Of a DNA stretch of 64,000 bases, positions 11,079 to 22,161 are shown piece after piece. Position 1 is the stretch's first letter. Each line of letters opens with the position of its first letter. Where the stretch lies: assembly GCF_040712315.1 (NCBI RefSeq), contig NC_134017.1, forward strand, positions 25,958,322 to 26,022,321, in the 5' to 3' direction. The notes under the pieces are model-generated. The model made no database searches and was not told the DNA's origin. It saw only the letters and a program-made list of their open reading frames with translations. This DNA comes from Castanea sativa (taxonomy: Eukaryota > Streptophyta > Magnoliopsida > Fagales > Fagaceae). A program made the translations under genes and the position numbers.

Positions 11079-11222
11079 TTCTTAAGTACTCCCAAAGTAC
11101 GGTGAATAATGCTAATTTCTCTCACGTTCATGGTAGAATCTATTTTTTAAATTTATGATAAAGTCCATTATTAATGTGAGAGGAGGGAATATATTTCACT
11201 ATGCTCCAGGAGTATCTAAGAA
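11079..11222. mobile_element. foldback MITE, 144 bp
   Basis: The left end 'ttcttaagtactcccaaagt' and the reverse complement of the right end 'ttcttagatactcctggagc' align, and the match continues inward for about 55 bp ('ctctcacgttcatgg' against 'ctctcacattaataatgg'). The centre is a short AT-rich loop. It has no coding capacity. It lies about 470 bp past the stop codon of the LOLITA-like gene. I could not fix a target-site duplication. Confidence 0.7.
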
Positions 11223-11692
11223 TTTTCTGGCTTACACATCCATCCGATGAAGAATTCAAAAGAAGTCTTCAGGAAAAAAGGAAAACTTCAACCAATGTTC
11301 ATAGATTCTGATTGAAAGAATATATTGAAAAATAATCTGCAAAAGACCCTTCCACCATTTAGAACAACAAAAGGTAGAATTCACCATTACTTATGACCAG
11401 TCACATTGCAAATTCATAAAACCAAAAGACTGAAAATATCAACAATTTACATAAGTCTGTAAAGAATTTTATGACATTTACCTATTAGGCTATCACTAGG
11501 CAAATATTGATCAAGCCAACTCTCCTCCCACAAGGACACAATAAAAAATCTCAAATCTAATCATAACAAAATGAAAGACGCAACAAAACATAATGATGTA
11601 ATTTTCAGTGTACTGTTATGTGACACAATCATTTGTCCAAGCCCAGACCACCACTGTCTTCAATACGCTGTATACACCAAGAAACGTTTGGT

Positions 11693-14600
11693 TCAGAACT
11701 CTGCTGGAGGTTTTAATCTTATGAGTCTTCTGATTCTATCTTTTTCTGTGTTCTCCAAATATCCCTTCAAAGTACAGAGAGGAAACAATGTCAAGGAACA
11801 GCAAAAGTAGTTACGCATCATCATAATGCAACACGTCAGATAGCAATTAGTAGCCGCCTAGCACATGGAGAGCATGTAAACATGAAGATGGCGAAAGCCA
11901 CCCAGCAGGATGTAGTCAGGTTTAGTTGTCATCCAACTAAATTGGAAAAATAAGAAATTTCCATCATATCCTTTTCAGGAATGTAACAAGCAAGCCTAGT
12001 CCCTAGTGAGCTTAAATCAATTCTGGTTTTGTGACTCTTTTTTTGGCTTGTAGTTGTACGTTTTGTTACTTTTGTCCTTTTTATGAACAGAAAATCTAGT
12101 TTTGTTACTTATGTTAGTAGCAAAATGTGGTGTTATTACACAATACGTCCAGAGTAATTTATGAACCTCCACTACATGCCTGAAATAAAGCATGAGGACA
12201 TGGGGTCTCACATAATACAAATAACATTAACTACATGAGTTTAATGAACTATAGAAAAGGTGCCTATAGCAATTAGTAGATGCCTAGCACATGATAGTTT
12301 ATTCAGAAATAAATGCGTTGATGAGTGTATATTATGGTCCAGGACGAACAAACTGCCGAATTCATCCTTAAAATTCCAAGATCTCCTGTGTGTTACTGAT
12401 TTTAAAATGGTTCAGTTCATCACCTCACCTTCCACACAATTTCATCCAAACACAAGCAAATTCTTCCGTACTTATCCAGGAAAAGGCGCTCAGTTGGAGG
12501 CTTCCCACATACATCCTTAACAGCTGAGGTTATCACAAAGATCACTTCTGACACTAGAGAAAAATGGATCAGTAAGAAAAAATACCATCAGTAATAGGAT
12601 CAACTATGTAAAGGGTTCTCTTCATATATTATACAATACATATATTTTAAAAAAACAAAAATTATATAAAAGGTTTCAGCTGCTCTCAACTGCACTGGTT
12701 AGCCAATTAGGGCATGCACCACATCACAATACACACAGATGCTATCATCATATCTAGGGAAGAAGAGAGTCATTGGCTTTCTTTCTTTTTCTTCTCTTAT
12801 TTTTTTGTTTTTTGGCAGTAAGATTATGGTATCATCTTCCCATTTCATATTGTGGCATCAACATGCTAGATAGGTTAAAGGCTAGAAATCTCAATTAGCA
12901 TTAAAGAACTGAACCTTCTTCTAAAAAGCATGTAAGACTCTTTAAGAGAGGACCAACTGGTATTGTCAATTGCAAGTCATTCAAACTAGAAGATTATTCA
13001 GAGGGACCAAGAAGCTGCGTCCCAGAACTTAGAACCTTAAAATGAGTGGACACCACAATTTCGGCATCAACAATTAACATAGTTTCTCCCTATCCACTCA
13101 CCAAAAAAAAAAAAAACTAAAAAAATAAAAGTAAGTAATAAAATACTCACAAGCAAGTTCATCATACTCATCCTTGCCCACAACATATATGCTGACATCC
13201 CCAAGTATTGTGTAGACAATATAAACTGATCTGGTGCATGAAACAAAAATTAACTGCAAGTGTACTCAGTAAAACAATTTTTTAATAAACTCAGTCATAG
13301 AAATAGTATTTACATGTGAAGGTTAAATCCTGCTTAAAGCAATAGAGAATGTGGTACTATTATTCATTTCATGTGGATAATTGCAGAGTTTAGCACTCTA
13401 ATTTTGTACTCAGCTGTATAAGATTTGTCATATGAGCATGATTTAGGCTTCTTTCACACAAACTACCCAAGAATGTTACATGAACAATTACACTGTGTCA
13501 AATAAAGGCTCTGGGGTGGTCTTGGGTTGTTCTACTGAACAGTGGCACTATTCTGGTAAACTTAATAAACCTTTGATGGTAAAACAACAAACTACCCTTT
13601 ATGATTAAATAGCAGAACTGGAGACAGTATGGAAATCCTATTGCCGATATTTTAATGAAGTAAGGATTGCTTTTCCAGATGCTGCATCACATAATCTTAA
13701 ACACCAAGTGAAAATAAAAAAACTTAATGCAACCTGGATCTACTTCAATTACTGTATGCTTAGAATTTACATAATAGTGAACATTTTAAAGCTAACTTAC
13801 CCAAGTGGCCTAAGTCTGGATTATTTAAGACTAAAAAACACATTATCATGACTTGCAAGAGTAAGAGATTCTACAACATCTATAAAAAGCACCAACCTAT
13901 ATTAATTTGAACCCATTGATCTATCAAGTAAAATAGGAGCAGTTGATAATAAAAACACAAACGAAAACATGAAAGATATCCATATTGGGAGGTATCAACA
14001 CAAGTTTAAATCATAGAGCAAACCATTATTATTATTGAAACTAATTACACTCTTTTCTAAACACAACACACCACACACACATATGGTTCAATCAGAGGTT
14101 AAAGAACCTGCACCACAGTGTCCACAGTGTGGGCCAGCCTTTGAAGGTTATTTTTTTTAGGTTGCCTCTTGCTTCTAATCAAATCAGCAAACTCACACAA
14201 TCGTTCATCTAAGAATTAATATAATTATTATTAGAGAAATCATACATATGTGATACATAATATGAATGTTTTCGACGGCCTTGGGATCAGATGTATCACA
14301 TTTTGCCAAAAAGCAAGGGGCGGAGGGTTAGGTCATGAGTTCAATTTCACACAGAGCATAATTTGTGTTTACTTATAAACAATAAAATATATATAATGCA
14401 AATGTTAAACTAAAATTTACTTATATATTGATGTGCTAACTAAAGATTATAAAAAAAAAAAAGATTCAACGGTACTTAAAAGCAGACACAAATCTGTCAT
14501 CCAGTTTGGCTTTTGAGTATGTAAGGAATTTAAGGTTAGTAAACAAGTAAATGATTAATTCATTGTCTGTTCTTGCACAACTGATTAGGACACATCAGTC

Positions 14601-17064
14601 TTGTCCAGTTCACTAGTTCCATCAGGGCTTTTCAAAGGCCTATCTTGAAATTTTCCACTGAAGGAATTAACCAATTGGAGGGCTAAGTCACAAGGGTCAC
14701 TGGTCCAATCAGTTCGTCTGTTTGAGTTTTGAGTTTAATCCTTCAAAGCAATCCCACTCTCCCCACTGTGCTTATCAAATCATATACAGAAAAGATTAAT
14801 CTATATCAATTAAACAATAGTAGTATACATACTTGTGGCAAGCAACAAGGAGCTCTTCATTTTTAACACCTTTAAGATTATCTGCTCCCAGTTTAACTAA
14901 GAAAGATCTCCAATGCAGCCGTTCTTCAGCAGGAACTCCATTAAATCTGCAATAAAACATATGCCTTTGAGGTAATGCTTCAATTGGTCATGTTCATTTA
15001 AAATGACTACAGGTCAACTCCTTAGGGAGATCAAATAAGGAAAAATATGTCTTCACTTATTGATTAAATTCCAAAGAAGCAGATGAAACAGCTGATCATT
15101 TTCTGGATTCAATAATACGTTCTTGTTCTCAGGTATACTCATCCTTAGTTTTATGTTTGACAGATAACCAATCATAACATGACCCTTCAAATCTCTTTTT
15201 TTAATGGAGCACACCATGAATGTTTTGAAATAGACACACAGAGAAACGGGAAAACACACTGTAACCCTCAATAAAGTGAATTATAATGGATTCCTATCAT
15301 TAATTTATGAACTTTATACAAGCTGAACATGTCAAAAACAGATTACTATATATATATATATATATGAACACTTTGCTAATGGAGCAAGTTTATAAATAAA
15401 ATAATAATAATAATAATAAAAGTCTTAATATTTCAGATTTTAATCCTTTTTTTTTTCTTGCAACTTTGAACCTAAGACTTGTTCGACCCCAATGTACCCT
15501 TTTAAGTATTAAGTTCTTCGCTAGAAAACTTAAAGAAATCTTAATTGATGTCCACAAATATATAAATAAAAGAAAAAAGAGATGTTAACACTGCAAACCT
15601 GAAAATTACCTCAAAAGCCTAAAGATTGGCAGAACAAATTAGCTCAATTTATTCATTGCCAACATGCAATCAAACTTCACGACAGCACTCATGTCCTATC
15701 TTCTGCTTCCACCATTTTGTATGAATTCACTCTACCATTAAACCATTCCACATTTGAGACAATTAAAAACTGATCCTAATTGTCATCTCCACAGATTCTC
15801 TCTTATTCTACTATAACTAAAAGTGTTGAGAAGCTCTAATACTAAATTCCACAACCTATACCAATACTCATACATCTAAAGTAATATTATTATTCCCTTA
15901 AAAAAATAACAATAATAATAACAAAGGTGGCATTATTACTGAACTCTGCTTCCAAATTATCTTCAATTCTTAATCCAAATCATGCACATTGGTCCTGCTT
16001 GAGCTCAAACATCTGGTCACTAAAATCACATTAACCTCTAAATAAGCAATGTGGGACACTTACCTACTAGTATCATGCATGTGTCGCACATACTAGAAAA
16101 TTAAGCCTATGTTGGAATTCAATATTCATTTTACATGAACTGTTACCACCTAATATAGTCAACTGTCATCATAGACTGAGCAATGGCATAGCCACACTTG
16201 ATTTTTTGGAGGAACAGGGGATTTCTTGACATCCTACTATCATATAAGTCAAAAACGCTTAAGATAATGACTCCAATTCATCTATATTTCTAACATATAA
16301 ATTTAATTGAATATGTATTAGTGGATTCATGTCAACATAAAATTAGCCACTTAATTATGTATTAGTAGATTAGTAACCTATACTGAATGGGATGAATTTC
16401 TCATTTTACAGATTTTTTGGCATTTAACAAATGATTTATACCGGAAAATTCAGCCATCCTTGTAAAGATGAATCCGCTAGTAGATCACCAACTAAAACAG
16501 AGACTTTCCAGGCATCCTAGTTGCCAAAATAATCAAGTCAAGAAGTTCCTTGGAATTTAATGATTTTTTCTCACTATTCAAATAATCTAAATAGATAATG
16601 CATACAGCATATAGACATTCCAGCACACACCAATTCATTGAAATTCCAAAATTGCCTTATTTTAATAAAAAAAAAAAACTAAGAAAAATAAATAAACCCA
16701 ATTGAATTCTATCAAAAACAAAATCAACCCAATTGAAATTCGATGTAAACACAAAGAAATAGATCCATTTTCTATCAAATATTTAAAAATTCATGTGCAA
16801 GATCCAGTCCATAAAATCTGAAACCAAATCAAGCCCATCAACCAAAGCTGAAAAGAGTATTTACAATCAAAACATTCCAAGCGTATAAACTATAAAAAGG
16901 ATCCAAAACATGGCTTTTTAGCATCACCAATAATAATGCTCTAAAGCTAGAGCAATGTAAAAGCATGGTGATACGTGCGTAAGAAAATGGACGGTGGAGA
17001 TCTGAACATACCGTTCAACTAGGATGTTGCCGACGGAGTTGGCAAACACGACCGCGAGTATCAT
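11693..17064 (-). CDS. LOLITA: longin/sigma-type adaptor subunit, LOLITA-like (TPLATE complex), 5 exons
   Basis: This is the only intact host gene I can support. Coding exons on the minus strand are 17064-17012, 14946-14833, 13230-13151, 12553-12429 and 11764-11693 (53, 114, 80, 125 and 72 nt). All junctions are GT-AG (GTATGT, GTATGT, GTGAGT and GTGAGG donors) and phases agree, giving 444 nt, or 147 residues and a TGA stop. The protein starts MILAVVFANSVGNILVER, continues FNGVPAEERLHWRSFLVKLG (exon 2), SVYIVYTILGDVSIYVVGKD (exon 3) and SAVKDVCGKPPTERLFLDKY (exon 4), and ends IRRLIRLKPPAEF. This is the longin/clathrin-adaptor small-chain fold. From memory the closest plant protein is Arabidopsis LOLITA (AT1G15370), the sigma-like subunit of the TPLATE complex in clathrin-mediated endocytosis at the plasma membrane. 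It has no signal peptide or membrane segment, as expected. Intron 1 (about 2.1 kb) holds a segment repeated at 6.6-7.2 kb. The gene structure is secure; the paralogue assignment is less so. Confidence 0.85.
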
Positions 17065-17130
17065 ATTCTTTGTTGTTGTTCTTTCTCTCTTTCTGTTTTT
17101 CTTTTCTTTCTTTGTACGTTTGTAGATCTC
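17065..17130 (-). promoter_or_regulatory. probable 5' UTR/leader of the LOLITA-like gene
   Basis: Directly upstream of the start codon, the minus strand is strongly purine-rich ('aaagaaagaaaag', 'agaaagagagaaag', 'aacaacaacaaag'), which is typical of plant leaders. The ATG is preceded by 'aacaaagaat'. No TATA box could be assigned with confidence. Confidence 0.4.
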
Positions 17131-17230
17131 AACTTTGTTTTGTTGGGTTGGGTCAGTGGGCCAAATTTTCCATATAACAATATTTGAAACATATTAGTTA
17201 CTTAGTGTCGTTTCCAAACTTATTAGCAAA

Positions 17231-17635
17231 CTAGACTTAAGATCACTATAGCAACTTGCATCTCAGACACTCGAGTTTCATGTGCTGACAGAACTAAATA
17301 TGAAATCACGAAGAAGGCAATCTCAGACCTCCCTAACCCAAACCCCAATGAACCCAGATCTCCCTAATCCAAACCCCTTGACTTGGACTGAACCTAGGCG
17401 GCAGTGGCAACAAAGGCTCCAAGTGGCTGTGGCAAAAGCTCCAAGTGAAGGTTTTTTTCTCTAATTCCTTTTTTTTCCCACTTCTTCTTCTTTGAATTGC
17501 ATGAATCGGATTTGTTATTTGTGTAGAGCAAGAACTCGATTCTATAAGACTTAAGTTCCACGTAGATTTTTAATCCACCTCAGCTCTATCAACACATGGA
17601 ACTTGACTCAAGTTGCTATAATGAACTCAAGTCTA
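17231..17635. mobile_element. foldback element with ~50 bp imperfect inverted repeats
   Basis: Reverse-complementing 17231-17289 gives 'cacatgaaactcgag...caagttgctatagtgatctt', matching 17593-17635 ('cacatggaacttgactcaag', then 'ttgctataatgaactcaag') with a small gap. The 300 bp between the arms includes a short open frame without recognisable homology. It is consistent with a MITE or foldback transposon at the 5' side of the LOLITA-like gene, where it could affect the promoter. The superfamily is not assigned. Confidence 0.6.
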
Positions 17636-17789
17636 AGGACTAAGATACTTGAGATGTTAGTTTATTAATAGTTTTAGAAATGATATTAATTAACGAATAT
17701 GTTTGAAAATGGGTGTTAAATGGCAAATTTGGCTAGGGTATGTGTCTACGAGAGTTTTTCGTTGGGAGGACTTGGATTGGATTATGGAA

Positions 17790-17937
17790 AATTATAGTAC
17801 CACATGATTGTACATAACTTTGGGCAAAACTTGCTATGTGGCAAGTTGTGAGTGGTAGAGGTGTGGTGGTGGGTCCACACCTCCACCACTCACAGCTTGC
17901 TACATGATGAGTTGTGACTAAAGTAGTATACAATTAT
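17790..17937. mobile_element. palindromic MITE, ~148 bp
   Basis: The core arms 'caagttgtgagtggtagagg' (from 17841) and 'cctccaccactcacagcttg' (to about 17898) are inverted with only two or three mismatches around a 7-10 bp loop. Weaker complementarity extends to 'tagtaccacatgattgtac' on the left and 'gtagtatacaattatct' on the right. There is no coding sequence. The strong hairpin is typical of MITEs. Confidence 0.75.
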
Positions 17938-18699
17938 CTTGAATTATTTGCTCTTATTAAAATGCCATGCGTTGCGGTCGGTTTTAGAATTGCGTTGGTT
18001 TTAGAATTGCTTTTAAATTTTAGCTCATGTGATGGATTAAAAAATTAAAATATATATAAATATAGTCTTATAAATTGTCATGTAAATATATTAGAAAATG
18101 AGAAAAACTACCTAACACCTTAGATATATATGCATAATCACTTTTAACCTAAACTAATAATTAATGACCAATATGATTGACTAACTAATTTCACATGCAC
18201 ACATATCCAAATCACAACTATTGAATATAAAGCAATGAAAATACAGAATAAATAAAAGCAAACCACACAAAAACACCACAAGTGTTTTGAATAGGAAAAT
18301 CGAAGTCCCTGCAGGATAAGTTTAAAACATACCCTCCAAGCTTATGTTACCCTAGTACTCGAGCCCTCCAAGTTCTTGGCCTCTTGCTCACACTAGACTT
18401 TGCCAAGTTGGTTTTTCAACTAGTCCTTGAAGTACACACATTGAGCGACCACACTAAAAGTCACGAAGCACTCTTGAATTTGTGGAAATGCTCTCCAATA
18501 GTTCCCAAAACCAACAACAATCAACACTCAATATAGTTAAAAAGGAATTGACGCCTTATTTTGTTCTGACCCATTCTTGAGACCCCCATCTCAATGACAA
18601 GAAATCGAATTACTACCAAAATTATCAGTACCATGTGGTGAAGCCCAATGATTCAAAAAGACCCAAAAAGTGACCTAAGGAATCAAGTCTAAGCCTACC
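17938..18699. other. intergenic sequence before the NUMT
   Basis: No gene was found. From about 18240 the text becomes less AT-rich ('ccctgcaggataagtttaaa', 'ccctccaagcttatgttacc') and has the feel of repeat-derived sequence, but I could not name a family. Confidence 0.3.
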
Positions 18700-19477
18700 A
18701 TACAAGAATGCCTATTATCTAGTGCTAGAATCTTCGCTAGAGGCAAGCAAGACGAGGTCACTCTGCTTAGTAGACAAGGCTCGTTTTGTAATTGACTTAC
18801 GAGCTTGTGTAGTACTCGCCTCTATCTCTAAAAGGGCTTATGCACTCCACTCGCTGTCTACTAAAGGAGCGTTAGAGCGAGCGAGCGAAGCCTTCCATCA
18901 TTTAGTGGCTTCCCCCCTTATCCCTCACCCTACTCTTTCATTTTCGCTTAAGCTTCCCCGGTTTGGGGGATTAATTGATTGGATACCCGAGAACCATAAT
19001 CTTTCCTAGGAACAGCTTCTACGACGATAGATAGGGGTCAGGTTTGTTTGGCATCTATGCCCCCTGCCCTCCAAACAGTATGGGAGCCTTTCAGCTCGTA
19101 CTGCTCACATTCCTAGATCTTCACGGCACCTCCTCCACCATAGTGTGAGCTGGGAGCAGCTCCGAAAAGCGAGGCCTACTTCCAAATTCGCTTTCAACAA
19201 CGTCAACAACACCACGAAAAAAGTAAACTATGGTTGCCCACTGATCTGATCATAGGTGAAATCCAATCCCTTCGTTTCGCGCCAGGCTTGGAAAGCGTAA
19301 GTAAGTCAGGCTCCCTTCGCCTCTCGGAAGCGAGCAGCAAGCTGAAAAAGCCCTTTTCCCTTTCTCTAAAAGGTAAGCTTCATAGCTCCAACCTATACAA
19401 GGGGCAAGCCAAAACCAGCTGAAGGAAGGGCTTCATAGCCTTACTTTATTATTAGAGAAAGGGGAGCTTCTAATTAT

Positions 19478-19482
<5 letters not shown>

Positions 19483-19555
<73 letters not shown>
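19483..19555. repeat. (TA)n microsatellite inside the NUMT
   Basis: About 36 uninterrupted TA units between two mitochondrial-like blocks. Confidence 0.97.
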
Positions 19556-19559
<4 letters not shown>

Positions 19560-19690
19560 CAAGCTTTTGTTGCGACATGCTATGTTTTCTCCCCCATTGC
19601 TAGTAGGTTGATGGGTCGCACGCCCGGCACACATGTTTTGGCCTTGTGTGTCCATAACTCAAAATAGGTGACCTAACGGCCGCCGCCCGA

Positions 19691-20029
19691 CTAAACATAC
19701 CAATAGTCACCAGATTCATATGGGCTACTGAGGAGTAAGCAATGATCTTCTTAAGATCGATCTGTCTTGAAGTGGTCAAGGAAGTATATATTATAGCAAT
19801 CGCGCTTAGAGTATAAATGAAAGGAGTGGAACAAAGTGTCGCTTCGGGAAACATGGGTATTGAAAATCTTAAAAACCCGTAGGTTCCCAATTTTAAAGGA
19901 ATTCCTGCCAAGATGACGGATCCTGCCGTAGGTGCCTCTACATGAGCTTCGGGTAACCAAATATGAACTGGTACCATAGGCACTTTGACGGCGAAAGAGG
20001 CGAAAGAAGCAATCCATAGAAAGATTTGG
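19691..20029 (-). pseudogene. nad4: mitochondrial nad4 fragment (NADH dehydrogenase subunit 4)
   Basis: 113 codons match the middle of plant mitochondrial Nad4, a membrane subunit of respiratory complex [41 protein letters not shown] and [20 protein letters not shown] are visible. Both ends stop abruptly inside the gene, and the sequence after GMFS is unrelated. At three places the DNA encodes the residue expected before RNA editing (P in GIPLKLG, S in CSTPF, S in TTSRQID) where edited proteins, as I recall them, have L, F and L. It is therefore a DNA-level copy with no nuclear function. Confidence 0.93.
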
Positions 20030-20145
20030 TACTGCTAGAAAAGATGCAGGAGGAAAAGAAAACAACAAAGGGATTCGAATCAGACCTAAATGGGAACATT
20101 AAGGGCATTACAATGATATATGAGAGGAATGAAGAAAAACTCGAC

Positions 20146-20208
20146 CAAGGATCAAAGTAGAGGAGGACCTTTGATTGTCATCATTCCAAAGCCAAATCGA
20201 GGTAGAGG
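20146..20208 (+). repeat. left remnant of the Tat 3' UTR minisatellite
   Basis: 'ggatcaaagtagagga', 'cctttgattgtcatcattcc' and 'gatcgaggtagagg' are the same phrases that make up the array at 22162-22640. The piece ends exactly at the left 8 bp duplication of the inserted hAT-like element, so it is the severed left part of that array. Confidence 0.85.
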
Positions 20209-20411
20209 TAGGCCTGTTCAAGGATATATCGGCATCGACAAAATTGGTCTGACCGCACCGCCCCGCCTCGCCCAGCCCCTCTCTAGGCTCCGCCGAAGGT
20301 TTCCGGCACGGTGGTCGGTGGCAAATCTTTAGTGCCGACTTTGGATTGGTACGGCCATCGGCGCCGAGATGTGCACACTGACGAAGACTGAACCGAACCG
20401 AACCGAGCATG

Positions 20412-20412
<1 letters not shown>

Positions 20413-20449
<37 letters not shown>
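20413..20449. repeat. (TA)n microsatellite in the hAT-like element
   Basis: About 18 TA units just inside the GC-rich left end of the element. Confidence 0.95.
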
Positions 20450-20451
<2 letters not shown>

Positions 20452-21135
20452 CGTAATATGTATAAGAAGAAGAAGAGGCCTAATGTTCTAAGAAGTAAGA
20501 AGAGGCAATGTTCATCCATGAACACAAAACAGGGTCGTTCTTTTTCAAATAGAATTTTGAATTCTTATCCATAAGTGTACACTGTATAGGCCTAATGTCC
20601 TTATCAAAAAAAAAAGTTGAATTAAAAAGGAAGTTTACGTGTGAGGCTTAGTCTAAAAACATGTGTCAGGAGGAATGCTTATAGTCTGACTCTAAGTTGT
20701 CTTGTCTAAGCAACTCTAGTCTCTCCCACTTGCATTTTTTGAAAAAAAAAAAAAAAACGATGTATGGCCGAATGGGTTAGTGGGGTACAAACATGCCATA
20801 GTTGCCACTTGCGTTTTTTGAAAAAAAAAAATGCTGCATGGGTTAGTCATTCTTTGCCACTTCCCAATTGCGTTTTTTGAAAAATGCTTGTCACTGTTTG
20901 AGTCAGTACCGCGCAAGTTTTATTTTTTTTTTCTCTTTTGATCTCTGCCACACATGTCTTTTCCCTTTAGTTGTTTCCCACACAGCTCAGCTACTCATTT
21001 CTCCTCTTTACTCTCATTTCTCCTCTTTAGCTTTCACTCTTTAGACTTCTGCTCCTCTCAAGTCTCAGTGTTTCACACTCTCACCTCTCAAACTCAGAAG
21101 TCAGAATTCAGTCATCAGCCACCTTCATTTCTCTT

Positions 21136-21475
21136 CCAAACCTTAATCCCACCGAACAAAAATTAGTTTTTCCCTCTCAACCTCAAAATCGCAGGCTCTC
21201 ACATAACCATTTTTCTCTTCTTTTTTGCTCTCAGCCACGTAATGTTTCTTCCAAACCCTAATCCCGCCGAACAATTAGTAGTGTTTCCATCTCAATCTCA
21301 GATTTTTAGGCTCCCACCAACCATTTTTCTCTTCTTTATTGCACTTAGCCACATAATTTTTTTTCCATACCCTAATCCCGCTGAACAAACAGTAGTTTTT
21401 CCTCTCAAATTCTCAATCTTAGGCTCCGACCTAACCTCCCATTATTTAAGAACACAAGCTCTCAGTCTCACTCTC
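21136..21475 (+). repeat. ~115 bp tandem repeat, 3 copies, in the hAT-like element
   Basis: 'ccaaaccttaatcccaccga', 'ccaaaccctaatcccgccga' and 'ccataccctaatcccgctga' start at 21136, 21251 and 21365 (steps 115 and 114). Each is followed by 'tttttcc(ct)ctcaa', 'aggctc(t/c)' and, in the first two, 'aaccatttttctcttctt'. Sequence divergence between copies is noticeable, so the repeat is not recent. Confidence 0.85.
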
Positions 21476-22161
21476 AAGACTCATCTCTAATTCTCAGTCT
21501 CACCCTCTCACAAAGAAAGAATTTCTTCTCAAGGTCTCATGAAATTCCTAATACCTAAGTCATTAAATATTCTTTTCATCACTGTTCTCCACCGTGGCTC
21601 TACCACTATGTAGCTCTATCTTTGGTAATCCTAACCCCTACTTTGTTTTAATTTTATTTCATGGTCACTAAATGTTTGTTATTGATTCTAATTTTTTTTA
21701 TATAGTTATTTTCTTGTAATTTCCAGGGTGATTTAAGAGATTTAGCTTCAGCCTAGTAAAAGAATAAATCTCAAAGGCTTATTTTCTTGATACTCTATAA
21801 ATGTGTATTTGATTTGGAATGTTATGAGTCTGGTGACAGGTTTGGAGTTGTCTTCTTGTAGTTGAAACTTGATAAAGAAAGGCTTAGTTAGACAGAAGTC
21901 AGTTAAAAAGAAGTCAAAATGGGCCTAAAATGCTATTTTTAAAGGCCTAAAAGCCTAAAGCTTAGAATAGTAATTTTTAAAAATCCAGCCCATATAACTG
22001 AACGAATCGCACTGAGCTGCTAAAATTAACCATACCTTGTGTAGACCGGATTTTATCTTCCAAAAGTGAGTTGTGGTTAAGCATAGGGTGAAACCACACC
22101 CTATAGGTGTGGTGCGAAAAACCTCTCTAAAACCAACCGATCCGAACTGTGTACACCCCTA

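Larger units (their letters stand above)
18700..20060. other. NUMT: nuclear insertion of plant mitochondrial DNA
   Basis: Base composition and vocabulary change abruptly at about 18700 to that of angiosperm mitochondrial intergenic DNA: balanced GC, runs such as 'gcgagcgagcgaagc', and an open frame at 18722-19009 (CLVDKARFVIDLRACVVLAS) that I recall as a conserved plant mitochondrial reading frame. At 19691-20029 there is an unmistakable nad4 fragment on the minus strand. A 73 bp (TA)n tract (19483-19555), foreign to mitochondrial DNA, splits the block and shows expansion after transfer or a junction of two pieces. The right end runs into the Tat-like element between 20030 and 20146. The mitochondrial origin is firm for the nad4 part and strong for the rest. 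Confidence 0.85.

Noticed and set aside
18722..19009. 95-codon frame as a nuclear gene
   Set aside because: It lies in the mitochondrial-derived block and resembles a mitochondrial reading frame without nuclear targeting or introns.
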